Position numbers and translations under genes: made by a program. Shown piece by piece: positions 25,771 to 34,840 of a stretch of 64,000 nt of DNA. The stretch covers positions 2,604,001 to 2,668,000 of the forward strand of contig NZ_CP098518.1 in the NCBI RefSeq assembly GCF_023703795.1, written 5' to 3'. Origin of the DNA: Haloplanus sp. HW8-1 (lineage in GTDB: Archaea > Halobacteriota > Halobacteria > Halobacteriales > Haloferacaceae). Position 1 is the first letter of the stretch. Each line of letters starts with the position of its first letter. The notes beneath the pieces were generated by a model. It did not search any database. It was not told the DNA's origin and saw only the letters and a program-made list of their open reading frames with translations.

Positions 25771-27288
25771 ATGTCCGACGATTCCGGCAGTACGACGACC
25801 GAGGAAATCGAGCTGGTAGCGTCGGGTATCCCCGAGTTGGACGGACTACTCAACGGCGGGTTGGTCCGGGGCCGGACGTATCTCGTCCAGGGCGTCTCGG
25901 GAACGGGAAAGTCACTGCTCGGCCAGCACTTCCTGCGGGCAGGACTCGATCGAGACGAGACAGTCGTCTACATTCACGGCGAAGAGTCCAGACACGATAT
26001 TCTCGTTAACGCCGCACGGTTGGGGGTCGATATCCAGGATGCCGAGTTCCTCGACATCGGGCCCGGAACGGACTTTTTCGCCGAGGACAAGTCGTACAAC
26101 TTGGTCGAGGCGACCGAGGTCGAATCCGAGCGGTTCACGCAGGATATCAAACAGGTGATCGAGGACGTCGACCCGACCCGGATTCTCATCGATCCGATCA
26201 CACAGCTCCAGTACGTGGAACGGGACGAATACCAGTACCGGAAGCGGCTGCAATCGCTCATACGATTCCTCCGGGATCGGCAGGTGACGACAGTTGCAAC
26301 GCGAACACTCAACAGGCAAAGTACTCCCGAGACCACGCACGACGATTTCGAATCGCTCAGTGACGGCGTCATCAACCTGTATCTCGACGAGCACGAACGC
26401 CGGGTCGCGGTTCCGAAACACCGTGGTCTCGGACAGGTAGACGGCACTCATGGGCTCGAAATCCGCGAAGACGGGATCGAAGTCTACCCACAAACCATCC
26501 CGGAACACGACAACCGAACGTTCGATCTGGAACTCATCCCAACCGGACACGATGCCCTCAACGATATCCTCGGTGGTGGGATCGAACGCGGAACCGTCTC
26601 GTTTATCAGCGGTCCGACCGGGATCGGCAAATCGACCACTGGCGCACAGATCCTCTCGGGTATCGTCGAACAGGGCGGTACGGCACTCGGATACCTGTTC
26701 GAAGAGTCTACCGACCAGTTCGTCCACCGCTCGGAAACTCTCGGACTCCCGATCTCGGAGATGCAAGCGCAGGGATCGATGCAGCTGACAGAAACCGAAC
26801 CACTCGTGCGTTCGGCCGAGGAACTCAGTCAGCATATCCTTGACCAGGCCGACGAGCACGCACCGGATGCGGTGTTCATTGACGGGCTTTCGGGCTACAA
26901 GATCTCGCTTCAAGGCGACGACCAGCGACTCGTTCGCCGGCTGCACGGTCTCACCCGAGTACTCAAGAACCGCGGGATTGCAGTCATCATCACGGACGAG
27001 GCGGACCGGCTCACCGGCATCCCGGAAGCGACAAGTACGAACACCAGCTACATCGCCGATAACATCGTCTTTCTCTCGTACGTGGAAGTCGACGGCGAGC
27101 TGGACCGTGCGATCGGAGTCGTCAAAAAGCGACTCGGGGATTTCGACAGCCGGTTCCACCGGTTCTCCATCGAATCCGACACAGGACTCGTGATCGAAGG
27201 ACCGTTCGATAACGTACGGGGGATCATGCAGGGACGTTCAACGCACCGTGTTTCAGACGGCCGCCACCAGCCAACCGATCACTCATGA
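25771..27288 (+). CDS. double-domain KaiC/RAD55-like ATPase
   Basis: 505 residues with two KaiC (RecA-type) domains. Domain 1 (about 10-240) has Walker A GVSGTGKS, an acidic pair in HGEES and Walker B-like RILIDPI. Domain 2 (about 250-490) has Walker A GPTGIGKST, FEES and AVFIDGL. The order and spacing match KaiC CI-CII, but no KaiA or KaiB is present, as is usual in archaea. The acidic Glu pair needed for catalysis is present in both domains. It overlaps the LOV kinase gene by 4 bases (ATGA), so the two are made together; a phosphorylation- or ATP-state switch read by or feeding the kinase is possible (inference). Confidence 0.88.
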   Translation: MSDDSGSTTTEEIELVASGIPELDGLLNGGLVRGRTYLVQGVSGTGKSLLGQHFLRAGLDRDETVVYIHGEESRHDILVNAARLGVDIQDAEFLDIGPGTDFFAEDKSYNLVEATEVESERFTQDIKQVIEDVDPTRILIDPITQLQYVERDEYQYRKRLQSLIRFLRDRQVTTVATRTLNRQSTPETTHDDFESLSDGVINLYLDEHERRVAVPKHRGLGQVDGTHGLEIREDGIEVYPQTIPEHDNRTFDLELIPTGHDALNDILGGGIERGTVSFISGPTGIGKSTTGAQILSGIVEQGGTALGYLFEESTDQFVHRSETLGLPISEMQAQGSMQLTETEPLVRSAEELSQHILDQADEHAPDAVFIDGLSGYKISLQGDDQRLVRRLHGLTRVLKNRGIAVIITDEADRLTGIPEATSTNTSYIADNIVFLSYVEVDGELDRAIGVVKKRLGDFDSRFHRFSIESDTGLVIEGPFDNVRGIMQGRSTHRVSDGRHQPTDHS

Positions 27289-29507
27289 CCGGCCGGTCGA
27301 GCCACGAAGCGACTGAGCGACCCACGATACAACTCCTCGTACACGGAGACAACGACCGGGACGCCCTCGAAGTATCGCTCCGCGAACGGTACGACGTTAT
27401 CGACGGCGAGACGCTCCACCCTGCCGATTGTTATGTCGTTGATGAGCAGATGGTGCCAACGTATCGAGACGTATTGCGAGCACACAAAACGGAGGTCCAC
27501 CCCACCTTCATCCCAGTACTGTTGATTCAGAAGGAAGGGTCGCGGGGAACTGTCCCACTGCCGTCCGAGCAGAACGGCGACGGCCCACCGCTTATCGACG
27601 AAGTGGTGCCAGCTCCCGTCAACCGGAAGACCCTGTTTCGCCGGGTGGGGAATTTGTTGGCCCGGCGAGAGCAGTCGGTGGAGTTGTCCGAACGTTACGA
27701 AGACGTCCAGATTCGATTTCAGCGGCTGTTCGAATCGACGAACGACGCTCTCTTCGTGGTTACCCCAACCGGTGATGAGATCATCGAGTGTAATCCGGCC
27801 GCGTGTGATCTCGTGGGATATCCGCGCGATGAGTTGCTCTCGTGCTCCCCGACTGAGACGATCTACGCCAACGACCGCGAACGGTTCCAGTCCTTTCTTC
27901 GAGACGTACAGGAGACGGGTCAGGGGTCGACCGACGACCTCACGTGTCAAACAAACGAAGGCCAAAAACGACAGTTGGAGGTGTCGGCTGCGGCACTCGA
28001 GGACTCCGAACCGTCCTCGATAATCCTCTCCGCACGCGACGTTACGGAACGAACGGAGTACGCACGCGAGCTCGAACTGAAGTCCCGGGCGATGGACGAA
28101 GCCCCGGTCGGGATCTCGATTACCGATCCCGATAAAGAGGACAACCCGATGATCTACGTGAACGAGGGGTTCGAGACGCTAACAGGGTACTCCGACTCGG
28201 AAGCGATCGGTCGCAACTGTCGGATGCTTCAGGGGGAGGCGACGCGGGAGCACCCCGTTGCCAAGATGCGGCAGGCGATTGATGCAGCCGAACCGGTCTC
28301 CGTGGAACTCCGGAACTACCGTAAGGACGGGAGCCAGTTCTGGGACCGTGTCAGTATCGCCCCGGTGAGAGACCAGGACGGAAACGTAACGAACTACGTC
28401 GGATTCCAGGAGGATATCACCGAACGCAAAGAGCGCGAGATGGACTTGCAGCTGTTCAAAAACGCTGTCGAGAACGCGGGACAGTCGATATTCATCACCG
28501 ACAGCGACGGGATTATTGAGTACGTGAATCCGAAATTCGAGGCCCGGTCAGGCTATACTCGTGAGGAAGCCGTCGGTCGAACGCCCCGTATTCTCAAGTC
28601 AGGCAAACAGGAGGGCGAGTTCTACGATCGGATGTGGCAGACGATTCTCGCAGGCGACCAGTGGGATGCCCATCTCATCAATCGCCGCAAAAATGGAGAG
28701 TTATACCACGTCGACCAGACGATTTCGCCCATAGCGAACGACGAAGGAGAGGTCACGCACTTCGTCGCGATCGAAGCCGACGTGACGAACCGGCGGTTGC
28801 GCAAACAGAAACTCGAGGTCCTCAATCGTGTGTTGCGCCACAACCTCCGGAATGGAATGAACGTAATCGAAGGCCATGCGGCAATGCTTCGGAAGGCGCT
28901 ACACGACGAAGAACTCCGAGCAGACGTGAGAGCGATCGAAGATCGATCGGCGGCACTGTCGAGTCTGGGTGACAAAAGCGCGACGGTGCGCTCCCTGTTC
29001 GACAACGAAGCAGCTACTCAGACGGCCTGCGACGTGACTCGGCTGCTGACCGAGGTCGTCGACGAACTTTCCGACGAGTACCCCGATGCGATGCTCACGG
29101 TCAGTACGCCCGATTCCCTCCACGCACGGGCCGACGACCGGCTGAAAACAGCACTTGCAGAGCTCATAGAAAACGCAATCGTCCACAACGACCAGTCCAC
29201 GCCGGAGGTTACGGTTACGACCGGATCACCGAGCGAAGATCGAACCGGCGAGTGGATCGAACTCGTAGTCGCCGATAACGGACCCGGAATTCCGGATCAG
29301 GAACAGGAAACGATCGAAAGCGGAGAGGAAACATCCCTGCAACACGGTACCGGAATCGGACTGTGGATCGTCTACTGGACAATCTCTTTGTACGGGGGTG
29401 AGATCTCGATCGAAGAAAACGCACCGCGTGGAACGCACGTTGTACTGAGTCTCCCACAGGGGTCGGTCGACTCCTCGCCCCGGATCGCGCCCGCCGATAC
29501 TCACTGA
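27285..29507 (+). CDS. PAS-LOV-PAS sensor histidine kinase
   Basis: 740 residues. Residues 14-128 look like a receiver-like domain without a clear phosphoacceptor. PAS1 is at about 143-262. The second PAS (about 268-385) is a LOV domain with the photoactive motif GRNCRMLQG, Cys312, the flavin-contact patterns NYRKDG and FWDRVSIAP, and YVGFQED. PAS3 is at about 388-505. The H-box is VLRHNLRNG with His519, and HATPase follows (ENAIVHND, DNGPGIP, GTGIGLWIV). A flavin-cysteinyl photoadduct is expected from these residues, so blue-light control of the kinase is likely but untested. It is coupled to the KaiC-like gene. Confidence 0.88.
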   Translation: MTGRSSHEATERPTIQLLVHGDNDRDALEVSLRERYDVIDGETLHPADCYVVDEQMVPTYRDVLRAHKTEVHPTFIPVLLIQKEGSRGTVPLPSEQNGDGPPLIDEVVPAPVNRKTLFRRVGNLLARREQSVELSERYEDVQIRFQRLFESTNDALFVVTPTGDEIIECNPAACDLVGYPRDELLSCSPTETIYANDRERFQSFLRDVQETGQGSTDDLTCQTNEGQKRQLEVSAAALEDSEPSSIILSARDVTERTEYARELELKSRAMDEAPVGISITDPDKEDNPMIYVNEGFETLTGYSDSEAIGRNCRMLQGEATREHPVAKMRQAIDAAEPVSVELRNYRKDGSQFWDRVSIAPVRDQDGNVTNYVGFQEDITERKEREMDLQLFKNAVENAGQSIFITDSDGIIEYVNPKFEARSGYTREEAVGRTPRILKSGKQEGEFYDRMWQTILAGDQWDAHLINRRKNGELYHVDQTISPIANDEGEVTHFVAIEADVTNRRLRKQKLEVLNRVLRHNLRNGMNVIEGHAAMLRKALHDEELRADVRAIEDRSAALSSLGDKSATVRSLFDNEAATQTACDVTRLLTEVVDELSDEYPDAMLTVSTPDSLHARADDRLKTALAELIENAIVHNDQSTPEVTVTTGSPSEDRTGEWIELVVADNGPGIPDQEQETIESGEETSLQHGTGIGLWIVYWTISLYGGEISIEENAPRGTHVVLSLPQGSVDSSPRIAPADTH

Positions 29508-29511
29508 GCCA

Positions 29512-29871
29512 ATGACGGAACGAAGGACTTCGGAAAAGGAGAGCGAGAAACGAACCCACCGGTATCGGGCGCTCGTTGAAGCGTCGCACGACGTCACCAC
29601 CACCATCGACACGGACGGAACGATGACGTACGTGAGCCCCCCGCCGTCACACGAGTTCTCGACGACGACTCCGAGGAATTAGTCGGGCACACTGGATACG
29701 GATACGTCCATCCCGACGACCGAGAGCGAAACGAAGACGTGGTCGAAGCCGTGCTGTCGGCCCAGGACGAACCCCAGACCGTCGAAGTCAGATTCGAACA
29801 CGCCGACGGGTCGTGGTGCTGGATCGAAGCCACGATGCGGAATCGACTCGAAGACGATGTCATCTTTCTAC
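29512..29871 (+). pseudogene. PAS sensor gene fragment, frameshifted and truncated by an insertion element
   Basis: Starts MTERRTSEKE, then PAS1 (YRALVEASHDVTTTIDTDG). At a C6 run (29637-29642) the frame breaks; adding one C (or removing two) restores VTRVLDDDSEELVGHTGYG and ADGSWCWIEATMRNRLEDDVI. This is a close paralogue of PAS1 of the kinase at 15667-17103. It ends where the IS1341-type element begins. The sequence right of the element does not continue the gene, so the rest was lost. It is 4 bases downstream of the LOV kinase stop. Confidence 0.85.
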
Positions 29872-29999
29872 AAGCGGGAAACCCCGCCGTTTACCGCGGG
29901 GAGGAACGCGACACGGTGAGAAACAACCGCCGTTCGGTGGCCGACCGACTCCCCACACCAAACGCAACCTATATGAATGTAAGGTTCTACATATGAAGT

Positions 30000-31213
30000 A
30001 TGGCGGAGGTACGTCGCACGGTCGTCGTCAAACTCGATATGGACGACAGCGACGCGACTCTCCTCCACGGAACCGTCAAGCAGTACCTGTGGGCGTGCAA
30101 CTACGTCGTCCAAGACGCGTGGCAGGACGACTACAAGCCCACCTCGAAAACCAAACTCCACGACCGGACGTACTCCGACGTTCGCGAACAGACACGGCTT
30201 CAAGCCAACCTCGTTCAATCCGCACGCAACAAAGCCGCCGAAGCCATCAAGGGCGTCGTCGCCCGCTGGCAGAACGGCAAGAAGGCGTCACAACCACACT
30301 TCACGACCCCATCCGTCAGATACGACAAACGGAGCGCGACGTTCTACGACGACCGCGTATCCCTCTCCACGGTGAACGGACGTATCGAAGCCGAATACGT
30401 CTTTCCACCAGAGGGAGACAACCCGCACACGAAGTTCCTCCACGACGACGACTACAAGGTCACGGGTGCGACGCTCCAGTACCGCGACGCGACGGACACC
30501 TTTTTCTCCACATCGGAACAAAGGCCGATGTGGAGTCCGAGATACCGGACGAAGGCGACGCCGAGAACAGCACAGTCCTCGGCGTGGACCTCGGTATCGA
30601 ACAGATTGCCGTCACGTCAACCGGAATGTTCTGGAGCGGCGACTACCTCAATCACCGCCGTCGGGAGTACGAGCGGGTGCGTGGCGACCTGCAACGGACA
30701 GGTACGGAATCAGCCCATCGAACTATCGAACGGATGGGCGACCGAGAAACACGGTGGGTCGAAGATTACCTGCACCGGATCTCGAAAGCCATCGTCAAAG
30801 AAGCCGTCGCGCACGACTGCGACCGGATAGCCTTCGAGGAGTTGACCGACATCCGCGACCGGATGCCGGGCGCCAAGAAGTTCCATACGTGGGCATTCCA
30901 CCGTCTGTACGACTACACGGCGTACAAGGCCGAAGCGGAGGGCATCAAAGCCATGCAGGTAGACCCAGCGTACACGTCAAAACGTTGCTCGAAGTGCGGG
31001 ACGACGCTGGACGAGAATCGTCCGTCACAAGCGAGGTTCTGTTGCCAGAAGTGCGGGTACGAGGTTAACGCGGACTACAACGCGGCGAAGAATATCGGAT
31101 TTCGGCTACTCCGTGCGGAGCAAAAGTCTCCGCATGGAGGGGCGACACGTCACCTCGCCCTGAAGTCGGGGACGCTGAACGTGAATGGCGGCTACTCGCC
31201 TGCCACCCAGTAG
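30000..31213 (+). pseudogene. IS1341-type TnpB with a one-base frameshift
   Basis: RNA-guided DNA nuclease family (TnpB). Frame 1 runs from MAEVRRTVVVK to about residue 168 (ATDTFF). At a T5 run (30501-30505) one missing T puts the rest in another frame; with T6 the protein continues LHIGTKADVESE and has 404 residues, the normal length. RuvC residues are intact in the repaired frame (GVDLGIEQ, IAFEELTDI, NADYNAAKN), as is the zinc finger (CSKCG and CCQKCG). It may be inactive, be rescued by slippage, or reflect a base-calling error. Confidence 0.8.
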
Positions 31214-31243
31214 GGTCGGCCAGAACGGGAGTTCACCGACAAG

Positions 31244-31263
31244 CTCCGCCCTTTAGGGCGGAG
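31244..31263 (+). repeat. right-end palindrome of the TnpB element
   Basis: CTCCGCCC/GGGCGGAG around a TTTA loop. IS200/IS605-type ends use such hairpins for strand recognition; in TnpB elements this region also forms the 3' part of the guide (omega) RNA. Confidence 0.7.
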
Positions 31264-31384
31264 AAGGTGACTTTGTGTATCTCACCAAGATGTACGAGTA
31301 TGTGAGTAACAGCGTTTTTCAACAGTCTGTCGAGGAACGGCCGTTCGTGGACGAGGAGGGGGAAGGCTTACGTCATTCCCAGCG

Positions 31385-31398
31385 ATTAATATTATTAA
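31385..31398 (+). promoter_or_regulatory. AT-rich promoter of the HicBA pair
   Basis: ATTAATATTATTAA, immediately upstream of the ATG at 31405. HicB-type antitoxins often repress their own promoter; this AT-rich palindrome-like element could be part of an operator. Confidence 0.45.
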
Positions 31399-31404
31399 CT
31401 GAGC

Positions 31405-31659
31405 ATGGCCACCGCTACAGAGCCGCCGGCCGGCGTCGAGTTCGTCCACGAGGAGGACGGGCGAGTGACGGCCCGGCACGTCGAATCCGGCGTTGCATCG
31501 TTCGGCGACAGCGAGACCGATGCACTCCGCCAGCTCGCCGACGCTCTTGACAGTCACTTCGGCGCTGGGGAGTCCATCGACGATCCCGAGACTTGGCTCG
31601 CCGAGGAAGGGATCGACGCCGAGATCGGCGAGGCCGGCTCGCCACCTTGGCTCGAATAG
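31405..31659 (+). CDS. hicB: HicB-family antitoxin
   Basis: 84 residues with the HicB partial RNase H-like fold: VEFVHEEDGRVTARHVESGVASFGDSETDALRQLADAL. It is acidic and has a C-terminal GSPPWLE. HicB binds and blocks HicA and usually regulates the operon. It precedes hicA by one base, so the pair is cotranscribed. No separate DNA-binding domain is visible in this short form. Confidence 0.8.
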   Translation: MATATEPPAGVEFVHEEDGRVTARHVESGVASFGDSETDALRQLADALDSHFGAGESIDDPETWLAEEGIDAEIGEAGSPPWLE

Positions 31660-31660
31660 C

Positions 31661-31906
31661 GTGGTTCGGACGACGTTCTCCTCGCGGGAAATTATCAAAG
31701 CGCTCACCAAGCACGGCTTCGTTCCGGTCGGCGGGAAGGGGAGCCACACAACGCTCCGCTACGAGAACGCCGACACCGGCGAGGTTCGGACGGTGACGGT
31801 TCCGAAAGGTGACCCAATTCCGGTCGGGACGCTTCAGGACATCGCCGATCAGGCCGGCGCAAACGACTTCCATGAGTTTTGCCGGTGGGTTGACCGGACA
31901 TGTTGA
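31661..31906 (+). CDS. hicA: HicA-family toxin
   Basis: 81 residues from a GTG. The dsRBD-like HicA fold is visible: FSSREIIKALTKHGFVPVGGKGSHTTLRY, where the catalytic His of GSH is present, followed by VTVPKGDPIPVGTLQDIADQAG. HicA cleaves mRNA during stress when HicB is degraded. It sits one base after hicB. It may help keep the neighbouring mobile DNA in the genome (inference). Confidence 0.85.
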   Translation: MVRTTFSSREIIKALTKHGFVPVGGKGSHTTLRYENADTGEVRTVTVPKGDPIPVGTLQDIADQAGANDFHEFCRWVDRTC

Positions 31907-32103
31907 ACGCGGCAGTAGAGCGCCATGACAGTGACCCGGGGCGAACGTCGGGATTTCGATCGCCTCGCAGCTGACGTTACTCCGGGGTCCAGCCGTCTAT
32001 GCGTGTCCAGGTGGCGGGAGTTACGCACTCGCTCCCTGCCGATCCGGCGTGTCCACGTTCGATGCCCTATGAATCCCGACAAACCACGTATAGTATTCTT
32101 CAA
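31907..32103. other. intergenic region left of the 7.6-kb element
   Basis: A 63-codon frame (31925-32116, MTVTRGERRD) crosses the element border and is not recognised; I see no other signal. It ends with the possible target duplication TCAA at 32100-32103. Confidence 0.3.
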
Positions 32104-32140
32104 CAGTCCTCGGTAATTGAGACTCGATTCTCAAATTCAG
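32104..32140 (+). repeat. left terminal inverted repeat (37 bp)
   Basis: Inverted copy of 39650-39686 with three mismatches. It also matches the last codons of the transposase read on the other strand. Confidence 0.75.
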
Positions 32141-32355
32141 ATTCGTAATTCCGGGATTCATTTCGACTTGTCTATTACGCGTAACTTAGTCGGAGTTCTT
32201 CCCGTCCCCTCATGATCCTGAACATTGTTACAGATGATCTCTCGCAACTCGTAGCCAATTCTGTGATGCTAGGTCTCCACTGGTGGGTATCCCTCTTCAC
32301 GACGTTATGATCCGTCAATGAAAACATCTATGATGAATTCGTGGAAAGTTCATTC

Positions 32356-34389
32356 ATGGACACAGGCCCCCATAACGATGCTTTGGGGGATAACGGAGAG
32401 AGTACCAGCCGCTATAGATCCATCATCGAAGCTGTTCGAGACGGCGTTTTCGTCGTCAATCTGGACGGGACTATCATCTACGTCAACGACTCGCTTTGCT
32501 CATTGACTGGACGTGAGCGGAACGAACTGGTTGGCAACACGTTCGACACGCTGGTTGAATCAGGACTGGTTGAATCAGCCGAGTTTGATCGATTCGTTAC
32601 AACCATCAACTCCATTGCCGACGGAGAAATCCAGGATGAAATTCTGACCTTCGAGATTGACCAGGAAACCGAACAGATGGTAGACGTTCGCGTCTCGAAA
32701 CATATCCGGGACGACGGCACTGACGATATCGTCGGCGTGGTCCGGGATGTGACAGAGCGCGAACGAAGGGCCCGAGCGGCAGAACAAAAACAGGAGGTGC
32801 TGGCAAAACTGTATCAAGTTGGTGCAGAGGACGCTCTCACGTTCGAACAAAAAGCCGAGCGTATCCTCTCCATCGGGTGTGAGTACCTGTATCTGCCGTT
32901 TGGGTTCCTGTCGAGAATAAAGGAAGACACACAAGAGATTGTACACGCTGTTGGCGATCATACACTGCTCCAGCCAGACGAAACCGCACCGCTGGAGCAG
33001 TCGTACTGTCGGAAAACCATCCAAAGCGACGACCTGGTCGGTATGCAGGACGCACAAGCGGAGTTAGGCGAAGACGACCCGGCGTACGAACTGTTCGACT
33101 TGGGCTGTTATATCGGAACGAAGGTCATGGTCGGAGAGAACCTCTATGGGACGTTCTGCTTTGCGGCCCCACACGACCGTGACCGGGAATTCACCGCCGG
33201 CGAACGGGAGGTGATCAAGCTCCTTGGACAGTGGGCCGGGTACGAACTCGAACGGCAACGGTTCGAAGAACGCTTGGAAGGTCTGCATCAAATATCACAG
33301 CAGTTGCTGGCGGCTGAAACGACGACGGACATCGCAACCATCACGATCGAGATGATTGTGGACCTGTTCGATCTCCCGGTGAGCGCGTTTTGGGAGTACG
33401 ACGCCAGTGACGACATGTTACGCCCGGTGGCTGAAACCGACGAGGCAGTACGGATCGTCGGGGAGGCTCCGACGTTCGAGCGAGGTGACGCACTCTTGTG
33501 GGAGAGTTTCGACAGTGGTGAGATCCGGAACTACGAGGACCTGGCCGAACAACCAGGAGCGTACAACCCGGAGACACCATTGCGGTCAGAGGTCCACGTT
33601 CCCTGCGGGAATCATGGAATTATCACGAGTTCTGCGACCGAGCCACGTGCGTTCGACGAGATCGATATCGAGAGCCTCCGACTGCTTGAAGCACTGGTCA
33701 CGGAGGCAATGACCGCAGTCAAGCGCGAAGAACAACTGGCCGAGCGTGGTGAAGCACTCCAGCGACAGAACGACCGCCTCGAAGAGTTTGCCGATGTCGT
33801 GGCACACGACCTTCGAAACCCAATGACGGGGGCGATCGGCTTTCTCGAAATCGCTCGCAAAACGAACGAGTCACAGCATTTCGAGCGCGTCGAACAGTCC
33901 CTGGACCGGATGGAGGAACTCATCGACGAGTTGTTGATGATCGCACGCGGTGATCGCCAGGCAGTCAACATACGCACACTTTCGTTGCAACCAATCGTCG
34001 AGGAAGCGTGGTCGTATACCGACGCCCCTGAAGCGACGCTGTCCGTAGACGACCCGCTCGGTGAGATACAGGCCGACGAGACACGACTGTTGCAACTGTT
34101 CGGTAATCTCTTTCGCAACAGTGTCGAACACGGCGGCGACGACGTTACCGTGGAAGTTGGCCCCCTCGCTGACGGGGGGGGGTTCTACGTCGCCGATGAC
34201 GGGCCAGGGTTTTCCGACAAGCAACGGACGGAGATCGAAGCACTCGGAGACACGGACGAGATGTCGGGATTTGGAATCGGACTCATGAGCGTTATCGATA
34301 TCGTGGAAGCACACGGGTGGGACCTCTTAGTCCCCGCCACAGATCAGGGAGCACGCATCGAAATCCGAACTGGTGAACGGAGCGAATGA
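32356..34389 (+). CDS. PAS-GAF-GAF sensor histidine kinase
   Basis: 677 residues, soluble. PAS at about 20-135 (YRSIIEAVRDGVFVVNLDG), GAF1 at about 155-305 (KLYQVGAEDALTFEQKAERI; CYIGTKVMVGENLYGTFCF), GAF2 at about 315-460, HisKA with DVVAHDLRNPMTG, and HATPase (GNLFRNSVEHGG, ADDGPGF, GFGIGLMSV). The ATG at 32356 was chosen; a GTG five codons upstream is possible. The response-regulator gene follows after 48 bases, so this is a cognate pair, and the capC/capB-like genes follow that. Base composition is visibly poorer in GC than in the core genes. Confidence 0.85.
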   Translation: MDTGPHNDALGDNGESTSRYRSIIEAVRDGVFVVNLDGTIIYVNDSLCSLTGRERNELVGNTFDTLVESGLVESAEFDRFVTTINSIADGEIQDEILTFEIDQETEQMVDVRVSKHIRDDGTDDIVGVVRDVTERERRARAAEQKQEVLAKLYQVGAEDALTFEQKAERILSIGCEYLYLPFGFLSRIKEDTQEIVHAVGDHTLLQPDETAPLEQSYCRKTIQSDDLVGMQDAQAELGEDDPAYELFDLGCYIGTKVMVGENLYGTFCFAAPHDRDREFTAGEREVIKLLGQWAGYELERQRFEERLEGLHQISQQLLAAETTTDIATITIEMIVDLFDLPVSAFWEYDASDDMLRPVAETDEAVRIVGEAPTFERGDALLWESFDSGEIRNYEDLAEQPGAYNPETPLRSEVHVPCGNHGIITSSATEPRAFDEIDIESLRLLEALVTEAMTAVKREEQLAERGEALQRQNDRLEEFADVVAHDLRNPMTGAIGFLEIARKTNESQHFERVEQSLDRMEELIDELLMIARGDRQAVNIRTLSLQPIVEEAWSYTDAPEATLSVDDPLGEIQADETRLLQLFGNLFRNSVEHGGDDVTVEVGPLADGGGFYVADDGPGFSDKQRTEIEALGDTDEMSGFGIGLMSVIDIVEAHGWDLLVPATDQGARIEIRTGERSE

Positions 34390-34437
34390 CCCGTGGAACC
34401 AAGCGTCGCCGTAATAAAGTGTGGATAGGAGACTCAC

Positions 34438-34818
34438 ATGACCACCGAAATAGTCATTGCTGAGGACGATGAGACGACCCGGGAAGTCGTCGAGTTCAAC
34501 CTGACTGACAACGGATGGGACGTGGTGGCGTTCACAGATGGTGATGCGTGTTGGGAGCATCTCGGATCACGGACCAGCGATCCACCAGATCTCGTGGTGT
34601 TAGACGTGATGATGCCCGAACTCGATGGCCTTTCGGTCCTCGAACGTATCCGGGATCACGACGCACTCGTGGATCTGCCAGTCGTCATGTTGACGTCCCG
34701 CAACCGGGAGGAAGATATCGTGCAAGCACTCGACGCCGGTGCTGACGATTTTGTGGCCAAGCCTTTCTCGGAAGCCGAACTTGTGGGGCGAATTGAGGTC
34801 GTTCTCGACGCAGTCTGA
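34438..34818 (+). CDS. response regulator (receiver domain only)
   Basis: 126 residues, a single CheY-like receiver: IVIAEDDETT (acidic pocket), phosphoacceptor Asp56 in VVLDVMMPELDG, Thr in VMLTSRN and Lys in DDFVAKPFS. There is no output domain, so it must act by protein contact. Its partner is probably the kinase just upstream. The next gene (PgsC-like) starts 22 bases after its stop, which suggests that the phosphorylated receiver acts on the polyglutamate machinery or that the genes are simply coexpressed. Confidence 0.88.
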   Translation: MTTEIVIAEDDETTREVVEFNLTDNGWDVVAFTDGDACWEHLGSRTSDPPDLVVLDVMMPELDGLSVLERIRDHDALVDLPVVMLTSRNREEDIVQALDAGADDFVAKPFSEAELVGRIEVVLDAV

Positions 34819-34840
34819 GTGTCGAGTAGTAGTCGTTCAT

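Larger units (their letters stand above)
29872..31270 (+). mobile_element. IS1341-type (IS200/IS605 family) element with TnpB only
   Basis: About 1.4 kb. The left end follows TTTCTAC and contains a CCCCGC/GCGGGG stem (around 29880-29900). The right end has a perfect 8-bp hairpin (CTCCGCCC TTTA GGGCGGAG, 31244-31263) shortly before the border. There is no TnpA. The borders are set by comparison with the two other elements of this type in the window, which share the left target and right-end layout. The right border is less certain, because the flank does not rejoin the interrupted gene. Confidence 0.75.

Noticed and set aside
29872-31270. A CRISPR array or tRNA at the hairpins
   Set aside because: Only single palindromes are present, with no spacer series and no cloverleaf.
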